A DNA stretch of 64,000 bases, taken from positions 620,001 through 684,000 of the forward strand of contig CP145413.1 of the NCBI GenBank assembly GCA_036867785.1, read 5' to 3'. The stretch is from Plasmodiophora brassicae. Its lineage: Eukaryota > Endomyxa: Phytomyxea > Phytomyxea > Plasmodiophorida. The position numbers were made by a program, and so were the translations under genes. The notes under the pieces are model-generated. The model saw nothing but the letters and a program-made list of their open reading frames with translations. It had not been told where the DNA came from and did not search any database. Positions 10,959 through 21,507 of this stretch are shown here, piece by piece (position 1 is the stretch's first letter; each line of letters starts with the position of its first letter).

Positions 10959-13661
10959 TCATATGAGAAGCTTGGCGAGATTCTCGATGGCTGATATCTG
11001 TCTCCGAAACGGGGCATCGTCAGCGGGCGGCAAACGCGCAATCATGGTAAGAAGCGATTGTCGGGCAGAACCTGGGATAGATTCTATCTTCCAACCTACA
11101 ACAATATCGACGCGTTCACACGTTATCGCTGTTATCCATCAACGTGTTCGTACCGATCAAGACACTGGCATCTCTGGAAGCGCAATCTTCGCCCGCCTCG
11201 CCGGCATACGTGCACTCGGGTGACTTGATGGGAGTTTGCGCAGCGAGAAACCCTTTGTCGATAGGTTTCCAGTGGGTGACAAACATGCGAGTCGTTTCGT
11301 TCGGGGTATCGTTGAGCTCGAAGTAATCGACCGTGGTCCGAGAGTCGACGTGACAGACAGTATGAGCGCCTTGTACAGACTCATCGAACCAACGTCGCCT
11401 CCGGGCCTCCGTCAGCAACGCCAGAAGGTCAGCAGGGGAAGTGGATAGTATCGTCCTTGCCAAGGTTACACTGCAGTTGCCTGGGTTGTTACTTGATAAG
11501 CGGAAGGCTGAGACTCTAATGGAACTGGACAAGAGGTTCGACATTGGTTTCCATCCTTGTTGCTTCAACAACCCATCGAATTCCTCAACGGCGCGCTCGC
11601 CAAGCTCAATCATAGAAATTTTGGAGAACCTGCCCGGACTGGACGGGCGGGAGAACACGCCAGAACTGGATAGACGACAGCTACTATCGTCTGCGTCCAC
11701 ATGCTCCAAACGCTCACCAGCACTCGGCGAACACTCAGATGACTCGCCACGAGAACTACCTTGTAGGGCGGTGAACATCGACAAGTCAATGGATGAAGCC
11801 TCGGTCAACTGGTCAAGTGCACGCCCAATGGCAGCAATCTGCATGGGTTGTTGCTTGAGAGCCATAGCCTTGACGGAATGCGGCAGGTTCCCGCGTAGAT
11901 CCATGTCGGCGATAAAGGTCACACGACAAGAGCGCTCTGTTATCCGTTGCACGATGAACCCTGCGTGGGCAACACTGCCACGAACGCATTTCGGATCGGG
12001 AGGGCAGTCAGGCGTGATTGCATCGGTGGCGTAGAGCACGAAGCCGTCATCGTCGGCTAGATGCGACCAGTATCCCGTGAGGACAAAGTCACGTGCGGTC
12101 ACCGGCCACACGGTCTTATACTTTCTGTTCACAAACTGAATGGACAGAAACAAATGGGGTGGACGCGTCTGCTTACTGGTGGATGATTGCGAGGTGAAGG
12201 TGGTCCCATTTGGCAATCGTCCTGCCACTTTCGAACATGTCGTCGTATAAGCCCTTATGTTCGCCGTCGCATACCAAATGCATAACCAGTTCAGCAGGAT
12301 GATTGACGATGCCGACCCCCTTTACGATAGGGAGCGCACTTGAATGAGGTTTCGCCTTCTGGTAGACAGTCACCCCATCCTCTTCGGACAACAGATCCCA
12401 TCCCGTTGTGTCTCTGGCCAGCTTGAGGAAAGTTTCTAGACGTCGCTCCATCGATTCTTTCGCGGTCTCTTCAATCGATGCCGGCGTTCGGGGAGGGGAT
12501 AGTCTCATCGAAACACTAGATGGCCTTCTTCGCAAGCACACTCCATTAGCGAGCATCGCCTCGATTGCTGTCGTACCACTGCTGAAGGACGACGTCGCTT
12601 CCGCACATAAATGGCAGATTCTTGTCAGGTAAAACGTGTGCGCAGCACCGTCGTGCGTGACGGTGTGCCCGTCGAAAACGATGACCGACTGATATGCGCG
12701 TCCGTCATCGTCCCGGCTTCTTTCCGCGATAACGAAACGCCCCGTCTGCAACACGACGCTTCAGTCCAACCACGGTAAGCATTGTCCCGCATTAGGAACT
12801 TACTGGCAACCGAAGCGAGTGCTGTTCAATAACCATGGAACGCAGGCCGCTTCTGCGTTCAACCGTAATGCAGTTGAGGTCACTGCCAGCGTCGACATTG
12901 GTGACACAAGGGTCCCATTGCTTTCGCCGTTCGGGATCGAGCAGGATCTTTACAGCGATCTCGGGAGACAAACTCCCCGATACGCGAACTCTCGCTCTGC
13001 GATGGAGAGGGGCAGTTTGATGAACAGCCACAGACGATCCGAGCTCAGCGCATATGATGGCAATGGATACGGCAGTTGCGATGAAAGATGACAACGACAC
13101 CGGTGTTGCCGCGAGGACGGTTACCGCAATAACAGCAACAATGGCTAGCTTCGAGGTTGGCAACCCAGAGGTTGCGGGTGCGTCGGCACACCGGGTCCAC
13201 GTTTGCCGCTCAGGCGAATCGCTATCCTCAAGAACCCAGCCACCGTCATCACTGTCGGCCTGCTTGAGTAGTGAATGCACCCATTCCGGCATCCTCTCCC
13301 TGACATACTCGTCAACAGGAATTTGCCGGCAGTCGTGGTGCTTCGCGGCGATGGCGTCCTTTAGCGCGTTGGCCCACACCACCGCTTCATCGTGGGACGT
13401 ACAGCGGAAATAATGCCATCGTCTCAACGATCCCACGTACACTCGAAACTCGCGGTCATCGGATGCGGTCGGGGATCGCACACGGCACTCAGGCGTCAGC
13501 GCGACGACACGCTGTGGCCGCTCATCGTCCTTGTCCTTAAACGCAATCAGCAGACCGCCCTCCAGGACCAACCGGCGTCGGTTCCAGACACGTCGGTAAT
13601 CGCTCAGCTTCTCGACCAGGCTGTCCAGACGACCGCCCGGCCGGGCCGTTTCCGCCACCAT
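10959..13661 (-). CDS. PH domain plus tandem START-like lipid-transfer protein
   Basis: Four exons (13661-12804, 12745-12177, 12124-11154, 11095-10959); introns 58, 52 and 58 bp; 844 residues with phases that all agree. A PH domain occupies about residues 10-120 (RVWNRRRLVLEGGLLIAF, ending HDEAVVWANALKDAI). A hydrophobic stretch near 170-200 (KLAIVAVIAVTVLAA) may be a membrane hairpin. START-like segments follow: LDPERRKQWDPCV near 250, then a second starting DTTGWDLLSEEDGVTVYQK and including KGLYDDMFESGRTIAKWD and TVWPVTARDFVL. A third C-terminal unit (EEFDGLLKQQGWKPM, RRRWFDESVQGAH, THWKPIDKGF) looks START-derived. PH-START proteins bind phosphoinositides and move lipids at membrane contacts. 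A longer start at 13724 is possible. Confidence 0.8.
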
Positions 13662-14118
13662 CCGCCACCAAACCCAAAACAAAAATGAACCGTCCAAAGT
13701 GCAAACGGCCACGGCGTCATGCACTCAGCCACTCATGACCCCCGGCCCAGTCCAGTTGCCCCGGGCACCTCGCTGCCTTGCCATCGTTTTTTCCGCCCCG
13801 GTTCCAGTGGAGGCGCGAATATGCAACTCTACCGACGGCACTGTTGGCGAATACGCCTTGATGGCCGGGTCGTACTTCCAATGTGCGACAAGCAACCCCG
13901 CAAATTGGGCAGGACCGTGTCGGAACTCGAAGCTGCCTCCGCGACAGGAGTTCATGCACGCGTGTCGATGGTGCGACATAGCGCCTACCGCGCGCGTCCT
14001 CATGCGGGAATCATTCGAAAGAGCCGTTAAACGCAGTGTGATCAGATGAGCGCCGTAAGGTGAGGCAGGTATTGTATTCCTGTCTGCGCGATTTTGTGGG
14101 TGGGTCGCCTCGGTGCTG
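13662..14118. other. divergent intergenic region with an uncertain WRAP73 5' end
   Basis: About 450 bp between the starts of the PH-START gene and the recognisable part of WRAP73. It should hold both promoters and the first WRAP73 exon or exons. In the WRAP73 reading frame just before 14119 a stretch reading IVFLSARFCGWVASVL may be the diverged end of the first WD blade. I could not find the usual N-terminal SPDGKYLA-type motif. A minus-strand reading frame here (13725-14213) has no recognisable domain. Confidence 0.35.
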
Positions 14119-15649
14119 ATGACGGCGTCTGCGCTGAGAGGGAGTGCCGAGCGCCAGCGCTGCCCGATAAAGATCGACGAGGGCGTCTGCGGGCTGGCAT
14201 CGGCGCGTTTCACGCCGGACGGCCGTCATGCGATTACGTGCTGCCAGTTCAATATACGGCTGACTGTGTGGAACCTGCTCGGTGGAAAGCATCATTACAT
14301 TGTCAGTCAGACGACGATTCTGCTGGCAGGATGAGTTGGTCACCGTCTTTATTATGCAGGATAACCCTAAGCATTCTGAGAAGGGACTTGATTTTGATCC
14401 CGATGGCTCGTTTATGGCCGTGATCCACAGGAAGAACTTCAAGGACGCTGTTAAGCTGTACTCGTGCCGGACGTGGGATGTCGTCAACGTGCGGCCAGCG
14501 CATTGAAATCGACTGTTTGCCCTGGGTTGACGATATACCGCTCTGCCTTATAGACCTGGGAAGTCCCAAGCATGGATCTCGCCGACCTGAAATTCTCGCC
14601 GAATGGGCGTTTCATTTGCGCATGGGACAATCCGCTGCAGTATAACCTGTTCGTGTACTCTGCGCCCAAGGTACGTTATGTTCTACTCCGTCGTAGCATA
14701 CCCAATGAGAAACTGTTGCAGGGCGATTTACTGCTCAAATATTGTGCATATGAAGACGCGCTCGCCATTAAGACCGTCGCATGGTCCCCAAATTCAATGT
14801 TCCTGTGCGTCACCTTGCCCACTTCTCTTCGCCAAACAGCTGCTGATGTCGTTTCCCAGGGCTGTGGGCAGCTATGATCAACGCGTCAGGTTGATCAACT
14901 ATCTGACGTGCGTTTCTATTTCCTTTAACCACCCTAGATATGTAACGGTGGCTCTTCTGCAGGTGGAAACCAATGTGCGAGTATGGCCATCTGGCGTCGT
15001 GTGCGCCGCTGTCAACCTCGTCCTGCACAGTCTACCGAGAGACCATGCATGCCGACGAGGATATCAGCCAGTATGTTGTCAACGAGGTTTGTCAGGGTCT
15101 TCTTTCCACCATCGAACGATGCCAACAAGAATTGCAGGGACCTTTTGTTCCACATGAAGTCGCTCCTGATCCGGAAAAGCCCAATCCAAAGCTGGGAATT
15201 GGACTGATGAGGTGGAGCACTGACAGTGAATATCTGGCCACCCGCAATGGTTAGCAACGCGAGTTCTCATGCGAACGTATCAACTGATCCTCACGTAGAT
15301 AACCAACCGAATTGCGTTTACATCTGGGTGACGAAGACGCTGTCGCTAGTCTGCATTCTGAACCAGCTCTTGCCTGTTCGTTCGTTGGAATGGAACAACA
15401 CGAAGCCGCAGCTCCTGGTCGTGACCGAGAACGCCCGATTGTTCTCTTGGACTGCACTAGGGGCCGCTTGTGTCACGATTCCAACAGGTCGCGGTCGTGA
15501 TTGCGCCATGACCCGCGCCACTGACTGAGCCTTGAACAGAAGGGTTTCGAGCATCATCCATCGTGATGAACCCTACGCGGGACTCCCTGCTGTTGCTTGA
15601 TCGCGCTCAGGCCGTTGCATGCTTCAACGCCGACGAAAGAGACGAATGA
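14119..15649 (+). CDS. WRAP73: WRAP73 (WDR8)-like WD40 protein
   Basis: Multi-exon gene with seven visible exons. Seen in order: IKIDEGVCGLASARFTPDGR, FNIRLTVWNL, GLDFDPDGSFMAV, DLADLKFSPNGRFICAWD, IKTVAWSPNSMFL, AVGSYDQRVRLIN, PNPKLGIGLMRWSTDSEYLA, CVYIWVTKTLSLV, LPVRSLEWNN and a last exon ending DSLLLLDRAQAVACF. This order, with KIDEG and NPK.GIG, is the WRAP73/WDR8 signature. The protein works at centrosomes or spindle poles and at the base of cilia with SSX2IP. Introns of about 50-60 bp separate the pieces; the join near 14810-14865 does not keep frame in my reading. The N-terminal 80-90 residues are not identified. It ends 131 bp from NDUFB7, tail-to-tail. Confidence 0.85.
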
Positions 15650-15780
15650 CGGGGTGGAGGGCCTGATTATTAAAACTCGGACGTTAATCGCGAACGTTCT
15701 TCGAAACCAGAGACGCCACGTTTATTGCCTGTTACTTCTCGCGGTCCAAGGCCTCCTTGCGAGCCTTTCGCCGTAAATAA

Positions 15781-16107
15781 CTAACGACTGCTGGTCAGAA
15801 TCCCATGAATCGCAGCGAGGGAATGTGGATCATACTCCTCATACTGGCACTTCTCATAGGCGTGGCGTAACTGCGTGCACTTCCATGGGACGAACCGGTT
15901 ATCCTGGCGGCACATGTTCAAGGGCAGCAGCAGATGCGTGCAGCTGTCCCTCAGCTCGAAAGGCACGTACGCGGCGTCCAGCTCGTCCTGGGTCGGAGGC
16001 GCTACCGAAGCCGTGAGGCCGCCAGACCATACACTGCGGCTCGCGCTGTGGCACTTACGAACTTTGGAATACTCGTCGATCCACGAATGGTCCCCTGCTC
16101 CTCCCAT
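15781..16107 (-). CDS. NDUFB7: NADH dehydrogenase (complex I) subunit NDUFB7 / B18
   Basis: Two exons (16107-16059, 16001-15781) around a 57-bp intron with a GTAAGT donor; 89 residues. The intron length is a multiple of three and lacks a stop, so an unspliced reading stays open. The product has YVPFELRDSCTHLLLPLNMC and WKCTQLRHAYEKCQYEEY. Its Cys pairs (C-x9-C twin motifs, CHCH fold) match NDUFB7. The protein sits on the intermembrane-space side of mitochondrial complex I and is imported through the Mia40 pathway. Family length is about 90-140 residues, so this is complete. Confidence 0.85.
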   Translation of the reverse strand: MGGAGDHSWIDEYSKVRKCHSASRSVWSGGLTASVAPPTQDELDAAYVPFELRDSCTHLLLPLNMCRQDNRFVPWKCTQLRHAYEKCQYEEYDPHSLAAIHGILTSSR

Positions 16108-16266
16108 CTCACGACAACGGCCAACGATCGACTGATTATTGAGAGGACGGAACGGGAACCCCCCAAAAAAACCAGCGAGGTCATTCGGAAACACTTTTGT
16201 TGCGATGCTGTCCACTGGTCTGGTCGCTTCACTTCAGCACGAACCATTTCCGATTCCCTCCCTGCT

Positions 16267-16884
16267 TTACTTCAATGTGGAGAGCAGTACGACGTCCAGC
16301 GGGGCCTTGAAGATGAAACGGAACGCGCTTGCGGAGAAGAACGAACCACGCTTGGACAGCAAATAATGGAACGTGTGCCCAGCGATCTTGATCGGGACAA
16401 GGTCGACGGTCTTGGAAGCCAGTTGTGTAGGTTTTGCTGTTAGGTCGTCCACTTTGACGACGAGATCGCGGAAACGGCCCGTTACCGTGTAGGTCGTCAG
16501 CTTCACGCGGCTATCGTCGATCAGCGTTATTCGAGCAAGCTCGTGCCGGGCGACAACATGGTTGATGACGAACAGGCAGAGGCCGCCAAGCGACCCACCT
16601 ACCGATAACGATTGAATCAGCGCGTCCGCAGGGAACCAAAAGCTTGCCATCAGATTCGCAGTGAACGCCAGGTTCGTCGACAGACACAGGTAGTAGCGCT
16701 TCCGGGCTTTGTCGTTGATGTCCTCGTAGACCATGCCGGGCTGAGGAGCATGAGGCATGGCAGCTGTTCGGACAGCGGCCTTCGTGGCGAACCCCCTGGT
16801 AGTGGTGCGTGCCAACATGACGGTCGCGCCGTCAACTCCGCCGAGTCGCTGACGCATACTTAACAGAGGCCGGAACACGGTCAT
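16267..16884 (-). CDS. TMEM223/TMEM186-like mitochondrial membrane protein, copy 1
   Basis: Single exon, 205 residues. The first 35 residues are Arg/Ser/Thr-rich with no acidic cluster (MLARTTTRGFATKAAVR), like a mitochondrial targeting peptide. Two membrane segments follow (LAFTANLMASFWFPADAL and SLGGLCLFVINHVVA), then a basic loop and a beta-rich tail: RVKLTTYTVTGRF, then VPIKIAGHTFHYLLSKRGSF. The V.LTTY...G, P.K..G..F..LL.K.G.F pattern is that of TMEM223, a complex IV assembly factor. The ATG lies 24 bp after the stop of the GT32 gene on the same strand. A clear paralogue lies at 19.5-20.06 kb with the same upstream neighbour. Confidence 0.6.
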   Translation of the reverse strand: MTVFRPLLSMRQRLGGVDGATVMLARTTTRGFATKAAVRTAAMPHAPQPGMVYEDINDKARKRYYLCLSTNLAFTANLMASFWFPADALIQSLSVGGSLGGLCLFVINHVVARHELARITLIDDSRVKLTTYTVTGRFRDLVVKVDDLTAKPTQLASKTVDLVPIKIAGHTFHYLLSKRGSFFSASAFRFIFKAPLDVVLLSTLK

Positions 16885-16908
16885 GTAATAGTTTATCTTC
16901 TGCAGCAG

Positions 16909-18114
16909 TTAAAGGTTGCGCGAACGTTTGTTGTTTCGCTCAAGGTTTCGCACCGCCATTTTGGCGACGTACGCCAACTTGACGAGCACGTACCCAGCGA
17001 ACAACGCAGAGAGGATTTGGAAAACGATTGGGAAAATGACAACATCGTCGCCATGCCAACTATGGTAGGTCATTAGGTAAGTTCGCTACTGAGTTGCTCA
17101 TACGTTCTGCACACATCGTACCTGTTTCCATCGAAGTGAGCGAACATCGTATGCTGCGAATAAATACGCTCGGGAATTTTGGCGAACGTGGCATCCCCGA
17201 TCATATCTGACTCTGCCCTTGGTAATGATCGGACATACCTCCCAATATAATACGAGAAGAACGCTGGCCCGGTACTAACGAACACCTGCGATGCGACGAA
17301 TAAGCGTCAGCAAACATGAACGCCTTTTCAATCGTACCGTCGGGTATTTCGTAAAAAGCCAAATGTTCCACAGCGGTAAGGAGTCGATCAACATTTGGGC
17401 AAGAGGATGGCCGGGGATGCTGGCCATCACATCGTTGGAGAAGCCAAGAGGGCTAGTTACGGGCGCCAGGAATCCAGCAGAAGTCCCATTGAGCAGTCGT
17501 GATAGTGGCATGCGGCAGCCGACATCGAGGTCCATGTAGACACCACCGTAATGGTGCAGGAGAAAGTATCGGATTGCGTCGGCCCGCTGAATGTCGTACT
17601 GGTACGACAGGTACGTTGCGGCAAATTCAGGGTAAAACCTCTGTAGGAACTTGAGCGCCTCCTCGTCACTCCACAGGCGAATCTCGAAATCGGGGTTCAT
17701 TCGACGGACCATGTCAGCGGGCTCTTTCCACCGGTCCGGAATGGTGTCGGTCTTCCAGACCTGATGGATGATCTTCGGAATCCGACTGGTCCCACGCCCG
17801 GTGTCGGACAGCTCCGCAAATGGCGCATCCAACGGCGCCCAGGCAACGTACACGTAGTATGCGACGCAAACGATGGCGAATAAACAGGCGACCAGGACGA
17901 GAGGTAAAACGACCGATTTGACAAACGTCCCAGGGAGTTTCGAATTTCGACGGCAGGTCGCGCGCCTCCAGGCATCGGCAATCGGTACAGGCCGCCACTC
18001 CATGCACGCCCTGATTAGGACGGCAATCCTCTTGACAGGCCGAGTGTACATTGTCGAAGGTACCCTCTTCGGCATGGCTGGTCCTCCATGGCTCTGAATG
18101 GACGGTGACAACAT
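16909..18114 (-). CDS. GT32 family mannosyltransferase-like (SUR1/CSH1-like), copy 1
   Basis: Three exons (18114-17338, 17285-17122, 17059-16909), introns 52 and 62 bp, 363 residues. An N-terminal membrane segment (VVLPLVLVACLFAIVCVAYYVYV) is followed by IPKIIHQVWKTDTIPDRW, ADAIRYFLLHHYGG, the metal-binding DxD in VYMDLDVGC, GFSNDVMASIPGHP, STGPAFFSYYIG, SWHGDDV and a second membrane stretch near the C-terminus. These are the GT32 hallmarks as arranged in fungal SUR1/CSG1, which adds mannose to inositol-phosphoceramide in the Golgi. The two membrane ends also fit. Acceptor specificity is inference; OCH1-like mannan synthesis is the alternative. Confidence 0.85.
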
Positions 18115-18575
18115 TGCGCTTTTGTGGGGTCACCCACGGAACTGTTGTAACGGACGCCTACCCGCGACGCACGCCTGGCACTGGACAGGGTGCGAGCGAA
18201 TTAGCGTCTCCAAAGAGATTACGATGGCCTCCAAGATCGTCTAACAGAGGCGAGTGCGCAATGGACACTCCTCGCCTGACCTCAACGCGTGCCCTTACGC
18301 GACTCGTACAGGACTCATACGCAGTGACTCACGTTCTGCTTTACTTACGCCGATATCCGAGGCGATGGACAGCGTGTGCCCCGTAAGCCGTATAACGAGC
18401 GTTGATGTTAACGCTGGCATACTGGCCGTCAGTGTCGGGGACGTTTGGAAATTCGCTCGACAGGTTCCGAACCCGCCAATGTCACATGGCCTGTCCGGCC
18501 TCATACGATTAAGTCAGTGTTTCGCCAAAAGAACGACGACTGGATTCTGTAATGATATGAATCGTTAGAAACGCC
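18115..18575. other. 461-bp intergenic space
   Basis: Between the start of the first GT32 gene and the end of the RGS gene. I see no gene, repeat or RNA here. It probably holds the promoter of the leftward GT32 gene. Confidence 0.4.
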
Positions 18576-19494
18576 TTAGAGATTCCACGTGCCGGATGCG
18601 TTCGGCAGAGCAAGGGTCGCCAAAGTGGCAAGGGTGCCGATGGCAACGGCCTGGACCTTCATTCGTGAAGCAAGCATGGCGCGCTTGAGGAGCAGAGCGG
18701 CGTCATCCAGGATGACGACCTGCCCTGAGCGCGTCACGTTGCCTTTCTTCCTCGCCAAGAACACGCAGAACCCGCGCCGTTGCTGGTCGAAGAACAACGC
18801 CGCGTAGCAATTCACGGGCAGCGTGATCAGGCGCCAGAATATCGGTGCTGATAGACCGACCATGATCCCCAATGCCACGGCTGACAGCAGAGTTAAGCCT
18901 AGGGCCAGCTTGAGGAAGGAATGGCACGCATGCGCGTTTAGATTCGTCGACACTGCTTTCCTAACGAACCGGCCGAAGGTGTCCGTCTTCATGAGGTGGT
19001 ATATCTCATACTGCCATTTGTCTGTCAGTTGAACACCACATCAATTGAAGGGCAACTGTCACAACCTGAGCAGGTCGGAATACGTCGACGGTCAGTTCGT
19101 CTTTCCCGTTGAACTTGGACAGGATTGCAGACTTGCTGTGGCTGGAAAGGTTGACCTCGCGTTCGGCGCCGTCAGCAACGAACGATTTGCAGATGGCCGT
19201 TGCGAGCTGTCTCTTCGCCTCGTCTTCCCGGATCTTCTTCAGTTTCTCCACGTCCATGTAAAAATCAAGGTTCTCTGCGGATATCTCGACTGCCGACAAG
19301 TAATATCGGAACTCATCTAGCGACAGCGGGTACTCCGTCTCGTTATTGAGCAAACGGTCGAAGTCCACGTCGAGGTCGCGCGTTTTCGCCTGCGTCGTCC
19401 CCGCTTCCATCGGAACGACCACGCTCGTCGACGCTGTCATGGCGGCGGTTCTACTATAGCTATTAGGCGTCCACGTACCGAGTGATCGCACCAT
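18576..19494 (-). CDS. RGS-domain membrane protein, Rax1-like
   Basis: Two exons (19494-19066 and 19010-18576) split by a 55-bp intron; 287 residues, both exons multiples of three. The RGS domain spans about residues 45-165: YPLSLDEFRYYLSAVEISAE, NLDFYMDVEKLKK, SSHSKSAILSKF, and after the splice FRPAQYEIYHLMKTDTFGRF. Three hydrophobic segments follow (LALGLTLLSAVALGIMVG, LITLPVNCYAALFF, VQAVAIGTLATLATLAL). RGS followed by C-terminal membrane segments is the arrangement of fungal Rax1. RGS domains speed GTP hydrolysis by G-alpha, and a G-alpha gene lies at 45.0-46.4 kb. A start at 19440 (MTASTS) is also possible. Confidence 0.75.
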
Positions 19495-19535
19495 ACAGTC
19501 ACGCCAGTGATACGATGTGGCGGTTCATGTATATA

Positions 19536-20063
19536 TCACGGTTGTTTGGACAGTTCCAACGCGCGATACGGCACCTTGAAGATGCGCTCGAAGACATCTG
19601 GGGACTGGAACGTCCCGTGTTTGGCAAGCAGGAAGCGAACCGGCTGATCGACAACGTTGATCGGGACGGTACGGGACGTCTTGTCCGCGAGGCGTTGAAC
19701 ATCGACCTTGACGGTATCGACAGGGAACGTCCTGTTCACCAACGCCCCCGTCACCTTGTACGTTGTGAACTGGACACGGTTCTCATCGAGAAGAACGATC
19801 CGGGCGACCTCGCGGCGAGCGGTAACGGACGTGACAACAATGAGGGCGATGCCGGCCAGTGACCCGAATATCGTCACCGGCTGCATCACAGCCAGCGATG
19901 GCACCGTCCAGCTGGCAACGAGGCCCGCCGTCATGGCAACGTTCGTCAACGCACATATGACAGTCCGTTGGCGAGTACGCCCGACGTGGACGTTCTCGAA
20001 GACGGCCTTGGGGAACGTTGCGAACCGACGCCGGCCTAAATCAAGCGCCGCCTTCATCGTCAT
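19536..20063 (-). CDS. TMEM223/TMEM186-like mitochondrial membrane protein, copy 2
   Basis: Single exon, 175 residues. It is a paralogue of the protein at 16267-16884: two membrane segments (VAMTAGLVASWTVPSLAVM; IFGSLAGIALIVVTSV), the shared block RREVARIVLLDENRVQFTTY, then VPINVVDQPVRFLLAKHGTF and a final VFERIFKVPYRAL. The N-terminus (LDLGRRRFATFPKAVF) is basic and may be a mitochondrial targeting peptide. Its ATG is only 16 bp after the stop of the upstream GT32 gene, matching the 24-bp spacing in the other copy. Function is inferred from TMEM223, a complex IV assembly factor. It may instead be a lineage-specific relative. Confidence 0.6.
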   Translation of the reverse strand: MTMKAALDLGRRRFATFPKAVFENVHVGRTRQRTVICALTNVAMTAGLVASWTVPSLAVMQPVTIFGSLAGIALIVVTSVTARREVARIVLLDENRVQFTTYKVTGALVNRTFPVDTVKVDVQRLADKTSRTVPINVVDQPVRFLLAKHGTFQSPDVFERIFKVPYRALELSKQP

Positions 20064-20079
20064 ACGACGGACTGGCCCT

Positions 20080-21287
20080 TTATGTGACTTTTTCAGAACG
20101 GTCGCGACCAAACGGAATCCACGATGATCGGCCGAAGCGCTGGGCGCACCTGCGGAAAGCGAGAGAAGCAGGAACGAACGCTTGTTTAGAGGAGCTCCTC
20201 CATGCCACCGACAAGACTGCAATCGCGAACGTGCATATTAGGAGGGCGGGTAAATACTTGACATCGGCGCCGTGCCAGCTGGGCAGGCGACGTTGCACCC
20301 GGGTCAGTCTCATAGGTCGTACGAGTGCGAAACGGCTCCTATTTGGTACCTGCTCCCAGGGAAATGGGCGAATACAGCTCCGGTAGTCGAGTAGAGTCCC
20401 TCCGGGATTCTTGCAAATGTCGCCTCGCTGCCTGGCGCAGCGTTGCTGGATGTGTTCATCGAACGGGCATACTTTCCAATGTAGAGTGAGAAGAAAGCTG
20501 GACCGGTGCTCAGGAATACCTAATATTGGCAGTATCACTCAATGATGATATCGCAACTGGAAATTCCTACCGTGAAGTACTTCGTTAAGAACCAGTGGTC
20601 CCAAACGGGGAGTGAATCGATTAGGAGGCGCGATAGAGGGTGTCCCGGGACACTGGCAAACACATCGTTCGAGAATCCAGCAGGCCACGTTTCTGGCGCC
20701 AGGAACCCCGCCGACGTACTGTTCAGAATCCAATCAACCGGCTTATTGCAGCCAATGTCCATGTCTATGTATATGCCGCCGTAGTGGTAGATCAGGAAGT
20801 ACCGAATAGAATCGGCCCGTTGAATATCATAGGGGTACGATAGAAACGTCGGGACGAAGTCCGGGTAGTATGTCTCCAGGAATGCGAGGGCTTTGGCGTC
20901 TGTCCACAGCCAAACGTCGTAACCCGGGTTCATCTTTCGTACCGATTCACTCGGTTTTTGCCATACAACTGGAATGTCATCCGTCTTCCAAACCTGATGG
21001 ATTATTTTCGGGATGGGGCTCCGATAAGACATCTCAGCGCCCATTGCAACTGTTGGAACAGCAACTGGCCCGTACGCTGTGTGTACATAGCGCAAGACTG
21101 GCACAAGACAGATCGTAACGATGATGGAAAACGCGATCCAGAGAATACCGCGTGCTGAACGAACTCGGCGGATCCACAATCGACACGGTCCCGTAGTCGA
21201 GAGCATAAACGGAAACCGTCCTGGCAACTGTGGCCGGTTCCATGCTATCTGGCAGGATCGACGTGCGCTTGCATGCTTCGAGACCAT
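20080..21287 (-). CDS. GT32 family mannosyltransferase-like (SUR1/CSH1-like), copy 2
   Basis: Three exons (21287-20571, 20519-20350, 20278-20080) with introns of 51 and 71 bp; 361 residues. Intron positions are the same as in the 16.9-18.1 kb copy (after the TKYFT and GSS residues). Motifs: membrane anchor ILWIAFSIIVTICLVPVL, IPKIIHQVWKTDDIPVVW, ADSIRYFLIYHYGG, DxD in YIDMDIGC, GFSNDVFASVPGHP, STGPAFFSLYIG, SWHGADV, and a second membrane stretch YLPALLICTFAIAVLSVAW. As in fungal SUR1, it probably mannosylates an inositol sphingolipid in the Golgi. The C-terminal tail is longer and more basic than in copy 1. A later start (MLSTTG) would shorten the cytosolic tail. Confidence 0.85.
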
Positions 21288-21507
21288 TCTGGAATAAACG
21301 TCAAAGACGACAGTTCATTTGCTATTTTCGGTGTCGGACCCCCCTTTTCTGCGCACATTTGCAAGTTGCGACTGGCCGCATGGGAAATTGGCAGCAGCAT
21401 GACAGTTGCAAGCGGAGCGGACGGCTGCAGCGTCACCGGCCTGCGAATCCAATCCGGGCAAATGCTGCGGCGGTCGTCCATTCTGATTGGCGCGCATCGA
21501 CCGCGCC

